Source of the DNA: Rhynchopus euleeides
Taxonomy: Eukaryota; Euglenozoa; Diplonemea; Diplonemida; Diplonemidae
DNA: 64,000 bases
Assembly (NCBI GenBank): GCA_963210315.1
Contig: OY723254.1
Coordinates: forward strand, 1,518,379-1,582,378
Direction: 5' to 3'
Shown here: positions 28,038-38,754 of the stretch, one piece after another
How the letters are laid out: every line of letters begins with the position of its first letter
How positions within the stretch are numbered: the first letter of the stretch is position 1
Position numbers and translations under genes: made by a program
Notes under the pieces: generated by a model
Seen by the model: the letters and a program-made list of their open reading frames with translations, nothing else
Databases searched by the model: none
Told to the model about the DNA's origin: nothing

Positions 28038-28759
28038 GCCTGGTGCCACCAAAACAGGGGTGACATCTCACGTGGTTGGCACTGACACGCCAAGGGGTCC
28101 CAAGAAACGAACGCATTAGTCACAGCACAGCAGCCAGAGGTTACCTTTGGCCTCACTGCCTATGCTGCACAGGCGTGGTTATTGCATGTTTGCTTCGAAG
28201 GAACACACATGGGTGTGTTTGATGTGCCTGCTCACTTTCTGGCGACTTTCTTTCCATATTTCCACATATTTGGCGCAGCCTCTCATGTTCGACCTGTTTG
28301 ATTCAGGTCGGTTGCAACCTATTTCCGTGGATGCACCCTGCTGTCCTTGCTGCGATGACTAACCCACGGTGGGGATGTGTGTGCCAATGGCTCTTTGGCA
28401 CCTTTTGGTTCCACCCTCTTAGCCCCGAAACTTCATTTTCGTGCACTCACCTCCGAAGAGGTGGCATTCTGCAAACCCATCCCCCTTCCCTCGGTCTGAA
28501 AGTGAGACTTCCAGAAAGCTGTTCTGCTGACGATTCGGGTTGTACCCAACGCTCAATCCACCGCCCTCACAGGACCACGAGGCGACAGAATACCCACTAG
28601 TTCGGATTCCGGCTCATCGGACGTGGGTTCCCCCCCCCCCCCCCCCTCCAAAGTGCCGGACCTTAGGACCCCCTCCTCATCTCTCGTTGACACATGTGCC
28701 GTGCTGCCCTCACACCCGCACCCACACCCACCTGACCCACGCAGGCTGCACGAGGCAAT
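28038..28759. other. Intergenic, no gene recognised
   Basis: Contains a C run at 28630-28647 and no frame with recognisable content. It would hold the 3' end of the cyclase gene and the promoter of the PUF60-like gene. Confidence 0.5.
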
Positions 28760-29887
28760 ATGCCCCGCGACACTGGGAGGGAGCGCCGGCGCCGCCGGCG
28801 GTCCACATCGTCATCCGACAGCGAGAGCAGCGGGGTGCGCCGGCGCGAGAAGCGCAGGAGGGACAGGAAGAACACGGGGTGGGGCGTCCTCACCGCACCC
28901 GCAGGCAGCCACCCCATCACGGCCAGCGCTGCGGCCGCCAGCACGCCGTCGCAGGTCTCGGCTGGCATGCCTGTGTCGACGGGGACACGCATCTACATCG
29001 GCAGCATCTCTTATGACGCACGCGAAGAGGACGTGATGTCAGCATTCTCGAAGTTCGGAACTGTCGTCTCCTGCACCCTCTCCGACGACACGGTGCGGGG
29101 GCACCACATGGGGTACTGCTTCGTCGACTTCGCTTCGAAGAGCGGTGCAGAGGCAGCACTCAAGGCGCCTGCAGACTCCATCCTCCTGCGCGGCCGCCCC
29201 TGCCGTGTCGGGATGCCCTCCAGCATGACAGACGGTGCTGTCCCGGGGATGGCTGTCCCTGCGAACCCCATGGCTGGGACCACCATCGGGCGTGAGGAGG
29301 AGATCAAGATCAACGGCGCGACTGCGCGTGCGGAGGTGATGCGTCGCCTCGCTGCTTCGAAGGGCATGCACGAGCTGTCGCACAAGATCACCCTTCCGGG
29401 GGCTGCGGGGGGTGCGGCGGCGGCGTCCGTCGTGAAGGAGAAGAAGAAGAAGGACCCGTCGGCGTGGGTGAACCCGCTGCTCGTCGACAGCCCGCCGCGC
29501 AATGCGGGGGGTGCGCCGCCCGCCGCGCCGGCAGCGCAGGCGCAGCCCCTGCCGCCCACGGAGAGGCCTGTGGGGTACTCGGAGGCACCCTCCACAGTCA
29601 TGTGTATCATCAACATGGTGACAGACGTGGACAGCGCAGATGATGAGCTCGCAGCAGAGGTGAAGATGGAGTGCTCCAAGCACGGCACAGTCACCAACCT
29701 CCTCATCTACGACGAGAAGCAGCCCAACGGTGTTGTTCTCGTGAAGCTGTTTGTCCAATTTTCTACGTCCATCGAATCAGTCAAGTGCATCTCTGTGATG
29801 AACGGACGCTTCTTCGACGGCCGCCGCCTCCAAGCGTTCCCTTTCTCCGAAGCGCTCTTCAGGCAAATACAGGACTCGCCTGACTGA
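28760..29887 (+). CDS. PUF60/FIR-like splicing factor (RRM plus UHM)
   Basis: 375 residues, intronless, ATG at 28760. The N-terminus is an Arg/Ser-rich tail (RRRRRRSTSSSDSES). RRM1 at about 75-150 has RNP2 IYIGSI and RNP1 MGYCFVDF. The linker has EEEIKINGATARAEVMRRL, a stretch typical of PUF60 just before its last domain. The C-terminal domain (about 270-370) is a U2AF-homology motif, with an acidic first helix (DSADDELAAEVKMECSKHG) and NGRFFDGRR carrying the R-x-F that binds ULM tryptophans. PUF60 works with U2AF at the 3' splice site in the nucleus. Animal PUF60 has two RRMs before the UHM; here one appears to be missing. Confidence 0.8.
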   Translation: MPRDTGRERRRRRRSTSSSDSESSGVRRREKRRRDRKNTGWGVLTAPAGSHPITASAAAASTPSQVSAGMPVSTGTRIYIGSISYDAREEDVMSAFSKFGTVVSCTLSDDTVRGHHMGYCFVDFASKSGAEAALKAPADSILLRGRPCRVGMPSSMTDGAVPGMAVPANPMAGTTIGREEEIKINGATARAEVMRRLAASKGMHELSHKITLPGAAGGAAAASVVKEKKKKDPSAWVNPLLVDSPPRNAGGAPPAAPAAQAQPLPPTERPVGYSEAPSTVMCIINMVTDVDSADDELAAEVKMECSKHGTVTNLLIYDEKQPNGVVLVKLFVQFSTSIESVKCISVMNGRFFDGRRLQAFPFSEALFRQIQDSPD

Positions 29888-30489
29888 TCTGGGCTTCTGG
29901 ATTGGCAGAGGGATGGGTGGGGTGGGGTGGGGTGGGGTGGGTTCTTCTGGTAGTAAAGTTGTCGGAGGGGGGGGGGGGGGGAGTGGGGTGAAGCGAATCC
30001 AGCGCTTCTAAACACGAGAGAGTGGGGGTGTGTGTGGGGGTGACGGTGGGCGCTGTGTGCGCCCCTCCTTCCCGTGGCTATTGTTGCGGGGTCTGTCTTT
30101 CTGCGTCTGTCCGGTGCACCCACGATATCCCCTAATAACGATCGCCCGCCAGATTGGGTTCGTGTCTGGCAGACAGCCTTGCCTGCCAAGCTGCTGACAT
30201 GCAACAATGCTGGCTGTGGGAGGGGCGGGGGTTGCGACCAGTGCATGCGCGGTGTAGCTTTTGTGACTGCTGTGCACGTGCATATCACACCGCCCACGCG
30301 AGCCCGTGCAGTATCGCGACGTCCATCCCCCACCCCCCACCCCACCTCCGCCGCACTGCCCACAGCATCTGCCACCGTTATGCACACCCAACCCAGAAAG
30401 GCCCGAGCGCGAGTCACGGTGTTACCCCCACACACTGACAGGGACACAGGGTTCGTTTTCTTTGACGACCCACACACACAAGAGGCACG
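29888..30489. other. Intergenic with (GGGGT)n and G runs
   Basis: A GGGGT microsatellite (29918-29940) and a 14-G run (29968-29981), then sequence without coding signal up to the LSm6 start. Confidence 0.6.
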
Positions 30490-31236
30490 ATGAGCGCGCA
30501 GGTGACTGAGACTTCGGCGGAGCCGGTGAAGCTCATGCGCCCTTCGAACTTCTTCCAGTCTGCAACGGGGAAGGTTGTGACCGTGAAGCTCAACACTGGT
30601 ATGCCAGGGTTGTGCCCTGTGGGGAAATCTTCCCGCGGGAGGAATGAGAGGTTGCCGATATTACTCTGCTCCGCTGCACTGCACAGCACTGCAGCGGAGT
30701 GAAGATCTGAAATGTCCCTTCCTCGCACTGAAGTGACATTTTTGTTGTGGGCCATCAAATCTTAAATATGCGCACAATGCCCCTCTACGGGATGCACATC
30801 ATACTGCTGAGACTCCGGTGGTGCCAAACCGGACAATGCCCTTGACCCACCCCCCCACCCACAGGCGCGCAGTACCGCGGCCGCATCACGTCGCTGGACG
30901 GGTTCATGAACATCGCCATGGAAGACGTGCAGCTTGTGTCGCACGGAGCCACAAAGAAGCACTACAAGGAAGCCTTCCTGCGGGGAAACAACGGTATGCA
31001 GTGCAGGGGCAGAACGGTTATCTGGGCACTTCCGGGTACTCCTTCCTCCCGCGGGGAAGATTTCCCGGGTACTCCTTTGGCCTCCCTTGACCGGCTGCAA
31101 GGCGGCCTGTGTTGTGAAGCGTCTGCAAGCCTCCTCAGATGTGTTGTGCACAGCTTGGCCCGCATACTGCTCTTGGTGACAACCCCACCTCACAACAGTG
31201 TTGTACATCAACCTCGCTGACCGAGACGCGAAGTAG
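30490..31236 (+). CDS. LSM6: LSm6 small nuclear ribonucleoprotein subunit (3 exons)
   Basis: Exons 30490-30598, 30865-30993 and 31199-31236 join to 91 residues. Introns of 266 and 205 nt have GT-AG borders (GTATGC...CAG). The product has the Sm fold. Sm1 covers PSNFFQSATGKVVTVKLNTG, AQYRGRITSLDGFMNIAMED; Sm2 contains AFLRGNNVLYINL. The N-terminal RPSNFF and the RGNNVLYI motif match LSm6 rather than SmF. LSm6 belongs to the LSm2-8 ring on U6 snRNA and the LSm1-7 ring in mRNA decay. Length and motifs are complete. The reading frame across both junctions (T-G-A-Q-Y and N-N-V-L-Y) confirms the splice sites. The two introns share a complementary segment (30621-30643 and 31044-31068). Confidence 0.92.
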
Positions 31237-32575
31237 GCGCCGATCTGACCACTGGACCGAACATAATGGAAATGGTCAACACACCCACCGCTGTATGGGG
31301 CTTTCAGCCTCCTGCAGCCTGCCGCCAGGCTGCTCAGCAGCCATCCCAGCGAAGAGCAGGCCTTGCCCCCCCGCCACACAGCCGACCGGCTATGGCGGCT
31401 GTAACCCACAACCAGCTTGTCCTGGCCCAAAAGCTGAGCCATGCCCAGATACACACAGGGCCGCAACCCTTCTCCTGCAGCAAGAGCGAGGCTCCCTTGC
31501 GCAGGCGTGCAGGGGTGTGGTGGGGTGGTGGTGGGACAGCCTCTCGTGACACCATGCCCTGCCAGCACCGCGGTGGCCGAAAGGGGCTAGTGTGTTCGCA
31601 ACACGCCCCCAGTCCTCTGGCTAGCTGGGCGTCATGCCCGTATGCCTGCATGCGAGGCACATCGACACTGCGTGCCGTGTGGGTTCCTTCGATTTGCCCC
31701 ACCCGGCCTGCTCTAGCTCTCCATGATGGGAGAGGGCTGGTGAAGGGCAGGCGTCAGCAGCGCACCTGTGGTCCTGACTACAGGCTTGCCCCACAGCCTG
31801 CTGCCTGCAGGCAGCGCAGCCAAGGGTCGAAGGGGAGGGTGTGGCTGGCAAAGCAAACCAGAGGCTTGTGGAGAAGGGGCCCTCGCGCCAGGCATGCCCC
31901 AGCTCCCGCATCCTCGCCCTCCTTCGCGTGTTGTGCGAGCAGATAGGCAGGGGTGCCGGACCGGGTTGTCGGCCCCTCAAGCCCTCAAGAAGTGCCGTGA
32001 CATAGAGACACAACCATCCCATCTAAAGACGGGGAGTGGGGCACTGCGCTCCATCCCATGCAGCCGACCGGCCCCCCCCCCCCCCCCTCACCATCGCGAG
32101 CACCAACACTATAGTGCCCGCACTGTACAGCCCGCAATGCATGCCGAGCGAAGGGAGTGCCATCTCTAGTTTATCGTCTCTTCTATTTCACAGCCCCCCC
32201 TCGACCCCCCCCCCCCTCCCCATCGAATTGAATTGGATCACTGGGCCCCTCACTCCATCCCTCACCACGCCACACAACCACATCGCACAGGCGCCTCCCC
32301 CCCTCCCCCCCCCCCTTCCCCACGGCACACACACACACACCGGCGCCTCAGGGGGGGGAGAGGAGCGGAGGGGGGCTGTACCGGCACACAGGCCCCCCCT
32401 CTTGCCCCGCCACACCTCCCGGACCCTCTCCCTCCTCCCCCCGGATATACCCCCTTCTTCTTTGGAGAAGGGGGTAGGAAACTGTTCCCTCCAACCGGTT
32501 TGGGTGAGGTTCTCCCCCTCCCCACCCTCCCTGGCCCACACCTCCCCCTTTGCGGCCAACGCCTCCCCCAGCAAG
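31237..32575. other. Intergenic, C-rich upstream region of the formin gene
   Basis: No recognised gene. From 32037 the frame is open into the formin gene, but it is a low-complexity Pro/Ser/Thr translation of C runs. An in-frame ATG at 32141 exists. I treat this as 5' UTR and promoter. Confidence 0.55.
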
Positions 32576-35500
32576 ATGTCTATTCTGGGGAAACTCGCCA
32601 GGTTCGGGAGGGCGGAGAAGAAGGAGGAGACGACGCCTGTCATGACCCAGTTTGCCGACAGAGTGTATCTCCTCCAGATCCCGAACTGGAGGAGGCAGGC
32701 TTCTGCGGAGAAGGATGGGAAGCGGATCCTCTCCCCTAGCAAGCATAGCGACCCGACCGCCATGGCGGCGCAGAGAATAACATCAATTCTCGAGACTATC
32801 GTTAAAGCGAGCCGGAATCGCACCGGCGGTGCGCCGACTGCGCAGGAGACAGAGAGGGTTATGGTCTTCAACGGGACGTATGAGGTCAACCTGGGTGTCC
32901 TGGGTGGGCAGATCGACTTCCCCCAGGAGCAGATTGTGACGGATTTTGTGTTTCTCCTCTCCCTCTGCGTGCAAATCCACCGGTGGCTGGAACCGAGTGA
33001 AGACCACATCGCGATCGTCATGACCTATATCGGCCCCGATGACCCCGCACCTCTGCTGGCCTCGGCCTACCTGATGTATACCAACCGGAGCTTTGTCGAC
33101 GGGAAGCAGACCCTCGGATTTCTCGAGGAGAACCGGATATGGTCGCCCCGCCCCTCAGTGGAGCGATACTCTGCCTGGCTCGGATTCCTCCTCATCATGC
33201 AGCGGCCCCCTTCGACGGAGAGGTTCTCCTTGAAGAGGGTGCAGGCTGGCCCGACCGACACCCTCCCGAAGTTCAAATCGTTCAGCTTTATGGTTTCAAA
33301 CACCCTCTCCGAGCCGCTTTTTTTTACAGATGACGAGCGTGCCTTCACAGGGTATGGTGCTGCTCTGGATTTCGACCTGGATGACATGCTCCATCTGATG
33401 CAGAAGAAGGAAGACCGTGACAGGCGTGGCGGCGGCGGCGGCGGCGGCGCCCACTCCTCCCCACGGCACGTCACCCTCCTGGGGGACTTTGAGGTGAGCC
33501 TCACGCTGTTCTGCACGGAGAAGCCCACAAAGCAGACCGTGTTCCGCTTCCCTTACTCTACCTTCTTCCTCTCCCCCGGGGAGCGGGTCTGCCTGCGGAA
33601 GAAAGACCTCGATTGTGCCGAGCTGCTCCCGGAGGACTTCACCCTCACCCTCGAGTTTGAAAACGTGGTGTCGCAGTGCGATGTGGATGAGGAGGGGGCC
33701 CCGGGGACAGGCGTGTCTGTCATCGAGATTCCTGAGAAGCAGCTTGAGGCAGATAACCGCTATCTCGCGGATGTCAGCGTGTTCATCACACACTCCCCTT
33801 GGGGGCAGCAGCGCAGCTACGACCTGTCGGATTCGGAGGATGGTGACGAGGCGAGTGATGGGCTCAATGATTTCCAGCATGTCGCCCGGTCAGCCAGGCA
33901 TGGCGTTTCAAGCTATCAGAGATGTGTTGACGAGCTGAAGCAGCAGCTGGGCGAGCAGACGGACCGCCACCTCTCCGAGGCATGTGCCGAGGAGGAGGAG
34001 CGCCCGCGGCGGAAGAGCAACGCGGTGCCCCCCCTGGGGCTCCAGCGCGACCCCGTCTCCCCCGCTGACGAGAGGATGGACGAGACGGGGAACAGCTTCC
34101 ACCTCCCGCAGCACCGCCTCGACTCCACCATCACGCAGGAGGAGGTCAGCAGCATCCTGAACGAGCGGGCGTCGCCGCTGGGGCACGGCAAGGGGGGGTT
34201 CCCCGAAGGAGGGACCCCGCCGCCGCCGCCGCCACCGCCGCCCGCAGGGCGGGCACCGCCGCCGCCGCCGCAGCCAGGGAGGGCGCCACCCCCGCCAGCT
34301 CCGCCAGCCCCACCCGGAGGGCGGGCGCCGCCTCCGCCTCCGCCACCGGGTGGTGGTGGTGGTCCACCGCCGCCGCCGCCGCCGCCTGGTGGTGGTCCGC
34401 CGCCCCCGCCGGGGATGGGGGGTGGCCCGCCGCCGCCACCGCCGCCGCCGCCGCCACCAGGGGCGTTTGGGGGTGGGGTGCTGCCGAGGACAGCGTCGAA
34501 GAAGTTTAAGGCGTTCCCGTGGCAGCGGAAGAGGCAGGCGGAGGCTGGGTCGCAGTCGGTGTGGGCGACGGTGACAGAGAAGTCGGAGGATGTAGATGTG
34601 TTTGGGGAGGATGAGCTGCTCGCGTTTGCGGCGCAGACGGCGAAGAAGGTGGAGACTGGGAAGGAGAAGGCGCCCTCAAAGGTGTCGACTGCGGTTGATG
34701 GGAAGCGTGCCCAAAACATGGGCATCACCCTCGGTTACCTGAAGGTGTGTTATTATTTCAGAGATGCCTGGTTCGCCTCTACCTGCCACGCCTCGCCAGG
34801 CTTTGCGTGTGTACAAGCCCTGCAGGCACACCACATCTCTATTTTTGTGTCGCGGTGGGTTTTACATCAGTGTTGAGCCACCCCAAGAGACGAGAGAAGA
34901 TGCCATCCCTTTCGTGTGGAGCAGCCTGCACCACTGGTGTTGTGAAGTGGTCCCTCCACTGCTCTGTTGGTTCACAACGTTGGATTCTCAAAGCCCCACT
35001 GCAGGCTGCCTGCCCCAGCCCCTTGTCTCTCCACTGCAACACACCCGCAGCTCCCCCCCGAAGAGATCGTCGAGGCTGTGCTGGCCTGCGACACCGACAA
35101 GCTACGCCCTGACGCAGTCGAGGGCCTTCTCAGCATCGTCCCGACGAAGGACGAGATGGGCGCTGTGCAGCGCGAGAAAGACAAGGGCCTCGATTGGACA
35201 GCCGTGCAGGTGTGTGCCGAGGGGGGGGTGGAGTAGCGGTATTTAAGTCGCATTTTGCTTTTTTGATGTCACTGATGTTTGAGGGTGCAGCCAACCTGGG
35301 AGGGGGGGGGGGCGTGACTGTGTTGCAATGCTGATGCGATCGCGTCACATCAGGTTCCCTTTTGCAATCCCCACTCCCAACCACCCCCTTGTGCAGCACT
35401 TTGTCTACATCGTTGCGACGAAGGCACCAGACCTGGAGGACCGGCTCTCCCTCTGGCTGTTCACCATTGCATTTGACGAGACAGCAACATCCCTGCTGCG

Positions 35501-36705
35501 GAACCTGGCGCTTGTGCAGGAGGCACAGGAGGCCCTGCTGGACAGGGGCACAAAGTTCACTGATGTGCTCGCCTGGGTGCTGAAGTTGGGGAACAAGCTC
35601 AACGAGGGTACCTCCAAAGGCGCAGCGTTGGGCTTCAGCGTGAGTGATCTTGCACAGGTATGTCGCGGTGGGCGAGCGGATATTATGCACCTCAGTCACT
35701 TTCCCTGCATACCTGAAAGCATAAAGGGATTTTGAAGGGGTTCCTAGAAGCACTATGTTTTCACCTCGCGGTGGGGTGGGGTCAACACATACATATAAGC
35801 GAACCCCAAGTGGGGCAGTGGATTTCTCAGTGATACAATCTTGAGTTGTGTGTCGCATATCGTACACACACACCCTGCTGTGCAGTTGAACTCGATTAAG
35901 TCCAACGACGGGAAGACGAGCCTCATGGACCTGCTTGTGGAGAGCGTTGCAAAGAACCGTCCCACGCTGCTGGAGTTCACCGGGGAGTTGTCATGTCTCA
36001 AGAAGGCGAAAGCCGTGGCGATGACTGACCTGCGGCACAGCGTGCAGCAGATCAAGCAGACCTTCGGGCAGGTCCTGGAGAGGGTGAAGAGTGCGGGTGG
36101 GGCGGAAGACGCCTTTTCCGAGACCATGCGCCAGTTCGCTGAACGGGAGAAACCGCGGCTTGACAAGCTCACGGCACAGCTCAGTATTGTAACGGGCACT
36201 GTGGATAAGCTGGCCGAACACTTCGGTGAGGTATGCTTTGGGCAAAGGTGCAGCGCTGCTGTGTGGTGGAGGGCCCGTGCCTGATAGATGTAACAAGAGT
36301 AGTAAGATCGTGCTCAGGCCGATTGCCGCGCCATTGCCACACCGCGTTGCAAAGAACACGAGGGCATTCGGTTCCTGCCTGATCTGGCTTTTTCTGGGTG
36401 ACAGGTCAACACATCGGTGCCACCCACATGTTTCTTTTGCCTCTCTACAGCAAAAACGCAGCTTCAGCCAAGAGCAGTCGTTCTCCTATCTCTGTGCGTT
36501 TGTCGATGACTTTACCGCGTCGCACAAGAGGCACAGTGAGAAGCAGGAGCGACTCCGCAAGCAGGCGGCAAAGGCGGAGAAGGAGAAGGATCGGGATAAC
36601 AAGTCGGCAAGTGCAAGTGCCACCAGCACACCGGCGTTATCGCCCGCATCCTCTCCGACACAGCCGCCGTCCCCACAGGCTGGGCAGACGCCTTCGAGCA
36701 CATAG
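32576..36705 (+). CDS. Formin with inactive PTEN-like (phosphatase-C2) N-terminus, 5 exons
   Basis: Exons 32576-34744, 35051-35209, 35397-35657, 35886-36230 and 36451-36705 join to 1062 residues. All four GT-AG introns (306, 187, 228 and 220 nt) are phase 0. Residues about 90-215 look like the PTEN dual-specificity phosphatase fold (FPQEQIVTDFVFLLSLC, then IAIVMTYIGPDDPA, LASAYLMY), but the Cys and Arg of HCx5R are missing, so it should be catalytically dead. A C2-like domain follows (about 225-385). Pro-rich FH1 covers about 546-632, for profilin binding. FH2 covers about 640-1010 (QNMGITLGYLK, VLKLGNKLNEGT, ALGFSVSDLAQL). FH2 nucleates and elongates actin filaments; the PTEN-C2 unit would target membranes, as in plant class II formins. 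Start ATG 32576 (MSILGKLARFGRAEKK) is chosen over the upstream low-complexity ATG. Confidence 0.88.
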
Positions 36706-38754
36706 CGTGAGTGTGTCTACCTTTGCGATGCAGCCGTCTAGCCCCTGCATGTATTCGCAAAGGGTGTGTCAAATGGTTGGATGGGGTCAATCAAAGCAAC
36801 CCGCCGTGTCTTCTGCCGCTAACTCTTCTCGTCGCTTGCAATGTGCTTCTTGGGTCCTGCCGGGAAAGGGGCAGTGGGCGTCGAAGCAGAATCAGAACTT
36901 TCACCGACTCTCCGATCCGTTGCCTAAAAAAACAACACCGAGAACCTGACAATTCCACTTCCGTTTCGTTTCCAAAAAAACACCAAGTTCTGTTGCTGTA
37001 CTTGCGTCCGTCGGTCTCACCCTGCCGCCTCGTTCCCATTTGGGCCGGGTGCGCAGGGTGGGATGAACCTCTAAAAAAATACCTGAACCCCCAACAGACA
37101 TCATCACATTCCTTCACATTTCGGAACCCCAGGGAAGAGAGAGGGCGGCGTGGGCGGTGCACAGGCGGGTGGTGGAACGGCGGAAGCACCCCTAAGTGCT
37201 GCCTCCGAAGCGAAGGAACCGCCACACACACCCCTTCCGCCTGAGAACGAATCACCCCCCCACCCGCCCCCCCTCCCCCTGGCAACCGCTCGCCTGTTGT
37301 ACAACACTGCTGTTAGCTATGTGGTGGTTTACAAGGCATGTGTTCCGATGCAATATTGTTGCTTGCCCCTAACCCAAGTTGGTGTTGGTGACTCTGAGGG
37401 GATCCGTCTACCCGAGCCCTGTGCCCCCCCCTGTTGTCCCCCTCGCCACCGTGTCACCGCTGCTCTCACGCCGTCCCGTTCTTCTTATGGCCAGGCGAGG
37501 TGGTTCGTTTCGTTCCCAGCCACCGCCGCCACTGTGCGCCAGCTGTCCTCGCACACATCTTCCCGCCCCTTCTTCTGAAGGTCATTCAAAAAATTTGACG
37601 GTGAATGTATTCTGCCCATGCATCGCCCGCCAAAATCCCTTCATGTGTCTTACTGTTCTATTCACCACTTTCTTCTGGCCGCACGTCACAGCAAAAAAAA
37701 CAAAGCAAACAAACAGGGTGGGGTCCTTTTCTCTCTGTATTCTTTCTCGCCCCTTTTCTTTTTGGAAGGTGCACCATAGTGCCTGCTGTGTGCAGCGCGT
37801 GGGCAGCGCATTGTATCTCGGAGGCGACAAAACGGGCAATTTGTATATGTGTGCGTGGGTGTGGCGGGGTGTGCAAATTCTCTCTTTTTCTCTCTCACCC
37901 ATCTGTGCACAGGGTACCCCAGGGTAACCCCTTCGGCCAAACCCTTTTGAGTGCAGCCTCTCTCAGTGGATCTCGATGCCGGCATGTCTCGAATATGGCA
38001 ACCGGTGTCTAGCGCCAACTTCAAAGTACTCAGCAACAGGTGGCACGACTGACTGTGACGCGTTCCCATGTTATGTTATTAGAGTGTGTTTCTGTGCTGT
38101 GACAAGGTGTTGACAGCTGCCGTTACAGCCTCTCTGGAGCCTCACCGGTCACATCGGCCCCCTGTGGCTTTGCCAGGCTGTTGGTCATCGGGCCAAGCAA
38201 AGTGTTGAGGCATCGTGTCTCAGTTGCTGATCTTGAGTCGTTTATTTTTCCACTTCCCACGGCGGGCTTGGCCCAGTGCGCGTCCACCGAAGCTGACGAC
38301 AGTCACAGCGTGCGATGCGGCATCCCGCTCCTCAGTGTAGGAGGGCACGTGGACAGAACTGAACAGAACAGAAGCTCGCTATGAACAGATAATAGAGACG
38401 ATGGCTTGAAGCTTTCGACGACGTCAGCAAAGGATGTGCCCTGCGGCATGCATGTGAGCTGTGGGCAGCAAGGAGAGAGAGTGGCTGGATGTGTGTATGG
38501 GCGGGCGTGTCTCTCCCGAATCGAATCGGATGCAGGGGGGGTTTCCTATGTTATATGGGGAGGGCAATGCGGAATCGTGTCTGCAGGCAACCCATTTCCT
38601 GCTCCTGGCTGACCTACCCCCCCCAGAACGCTCTTTAACACGGTTCGCTCGGTTCATCGCGCCTCTTTGCTGTGTCTGGACCACATCACTCTCTGCCAGA
38701 TACATGGAACAGACACAAACAACGCGGCCTCAGACACACGTGTCGCAAGTCCAG
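36706..38754. other. 2-kb intergenic region, no gene recognised
   Basis: Only short frames on both strands, none with recognisable domains. It holds the 3' end of the formin gene and the upstream region of the astacin gene. Confidence 0.5.

Noticed and set aside
32036..32575. N-terminal extension of the first formin
   Set aside because: Translation of C runs and Pro/Thr low complexity. The conserved-looking sequence starts at ATG 32576.
33916..34728. Minus-strand Gly-rich frame opposite the formin FH1 region
   Set aside because: A shadow of the Pro-rich FH1 codons.
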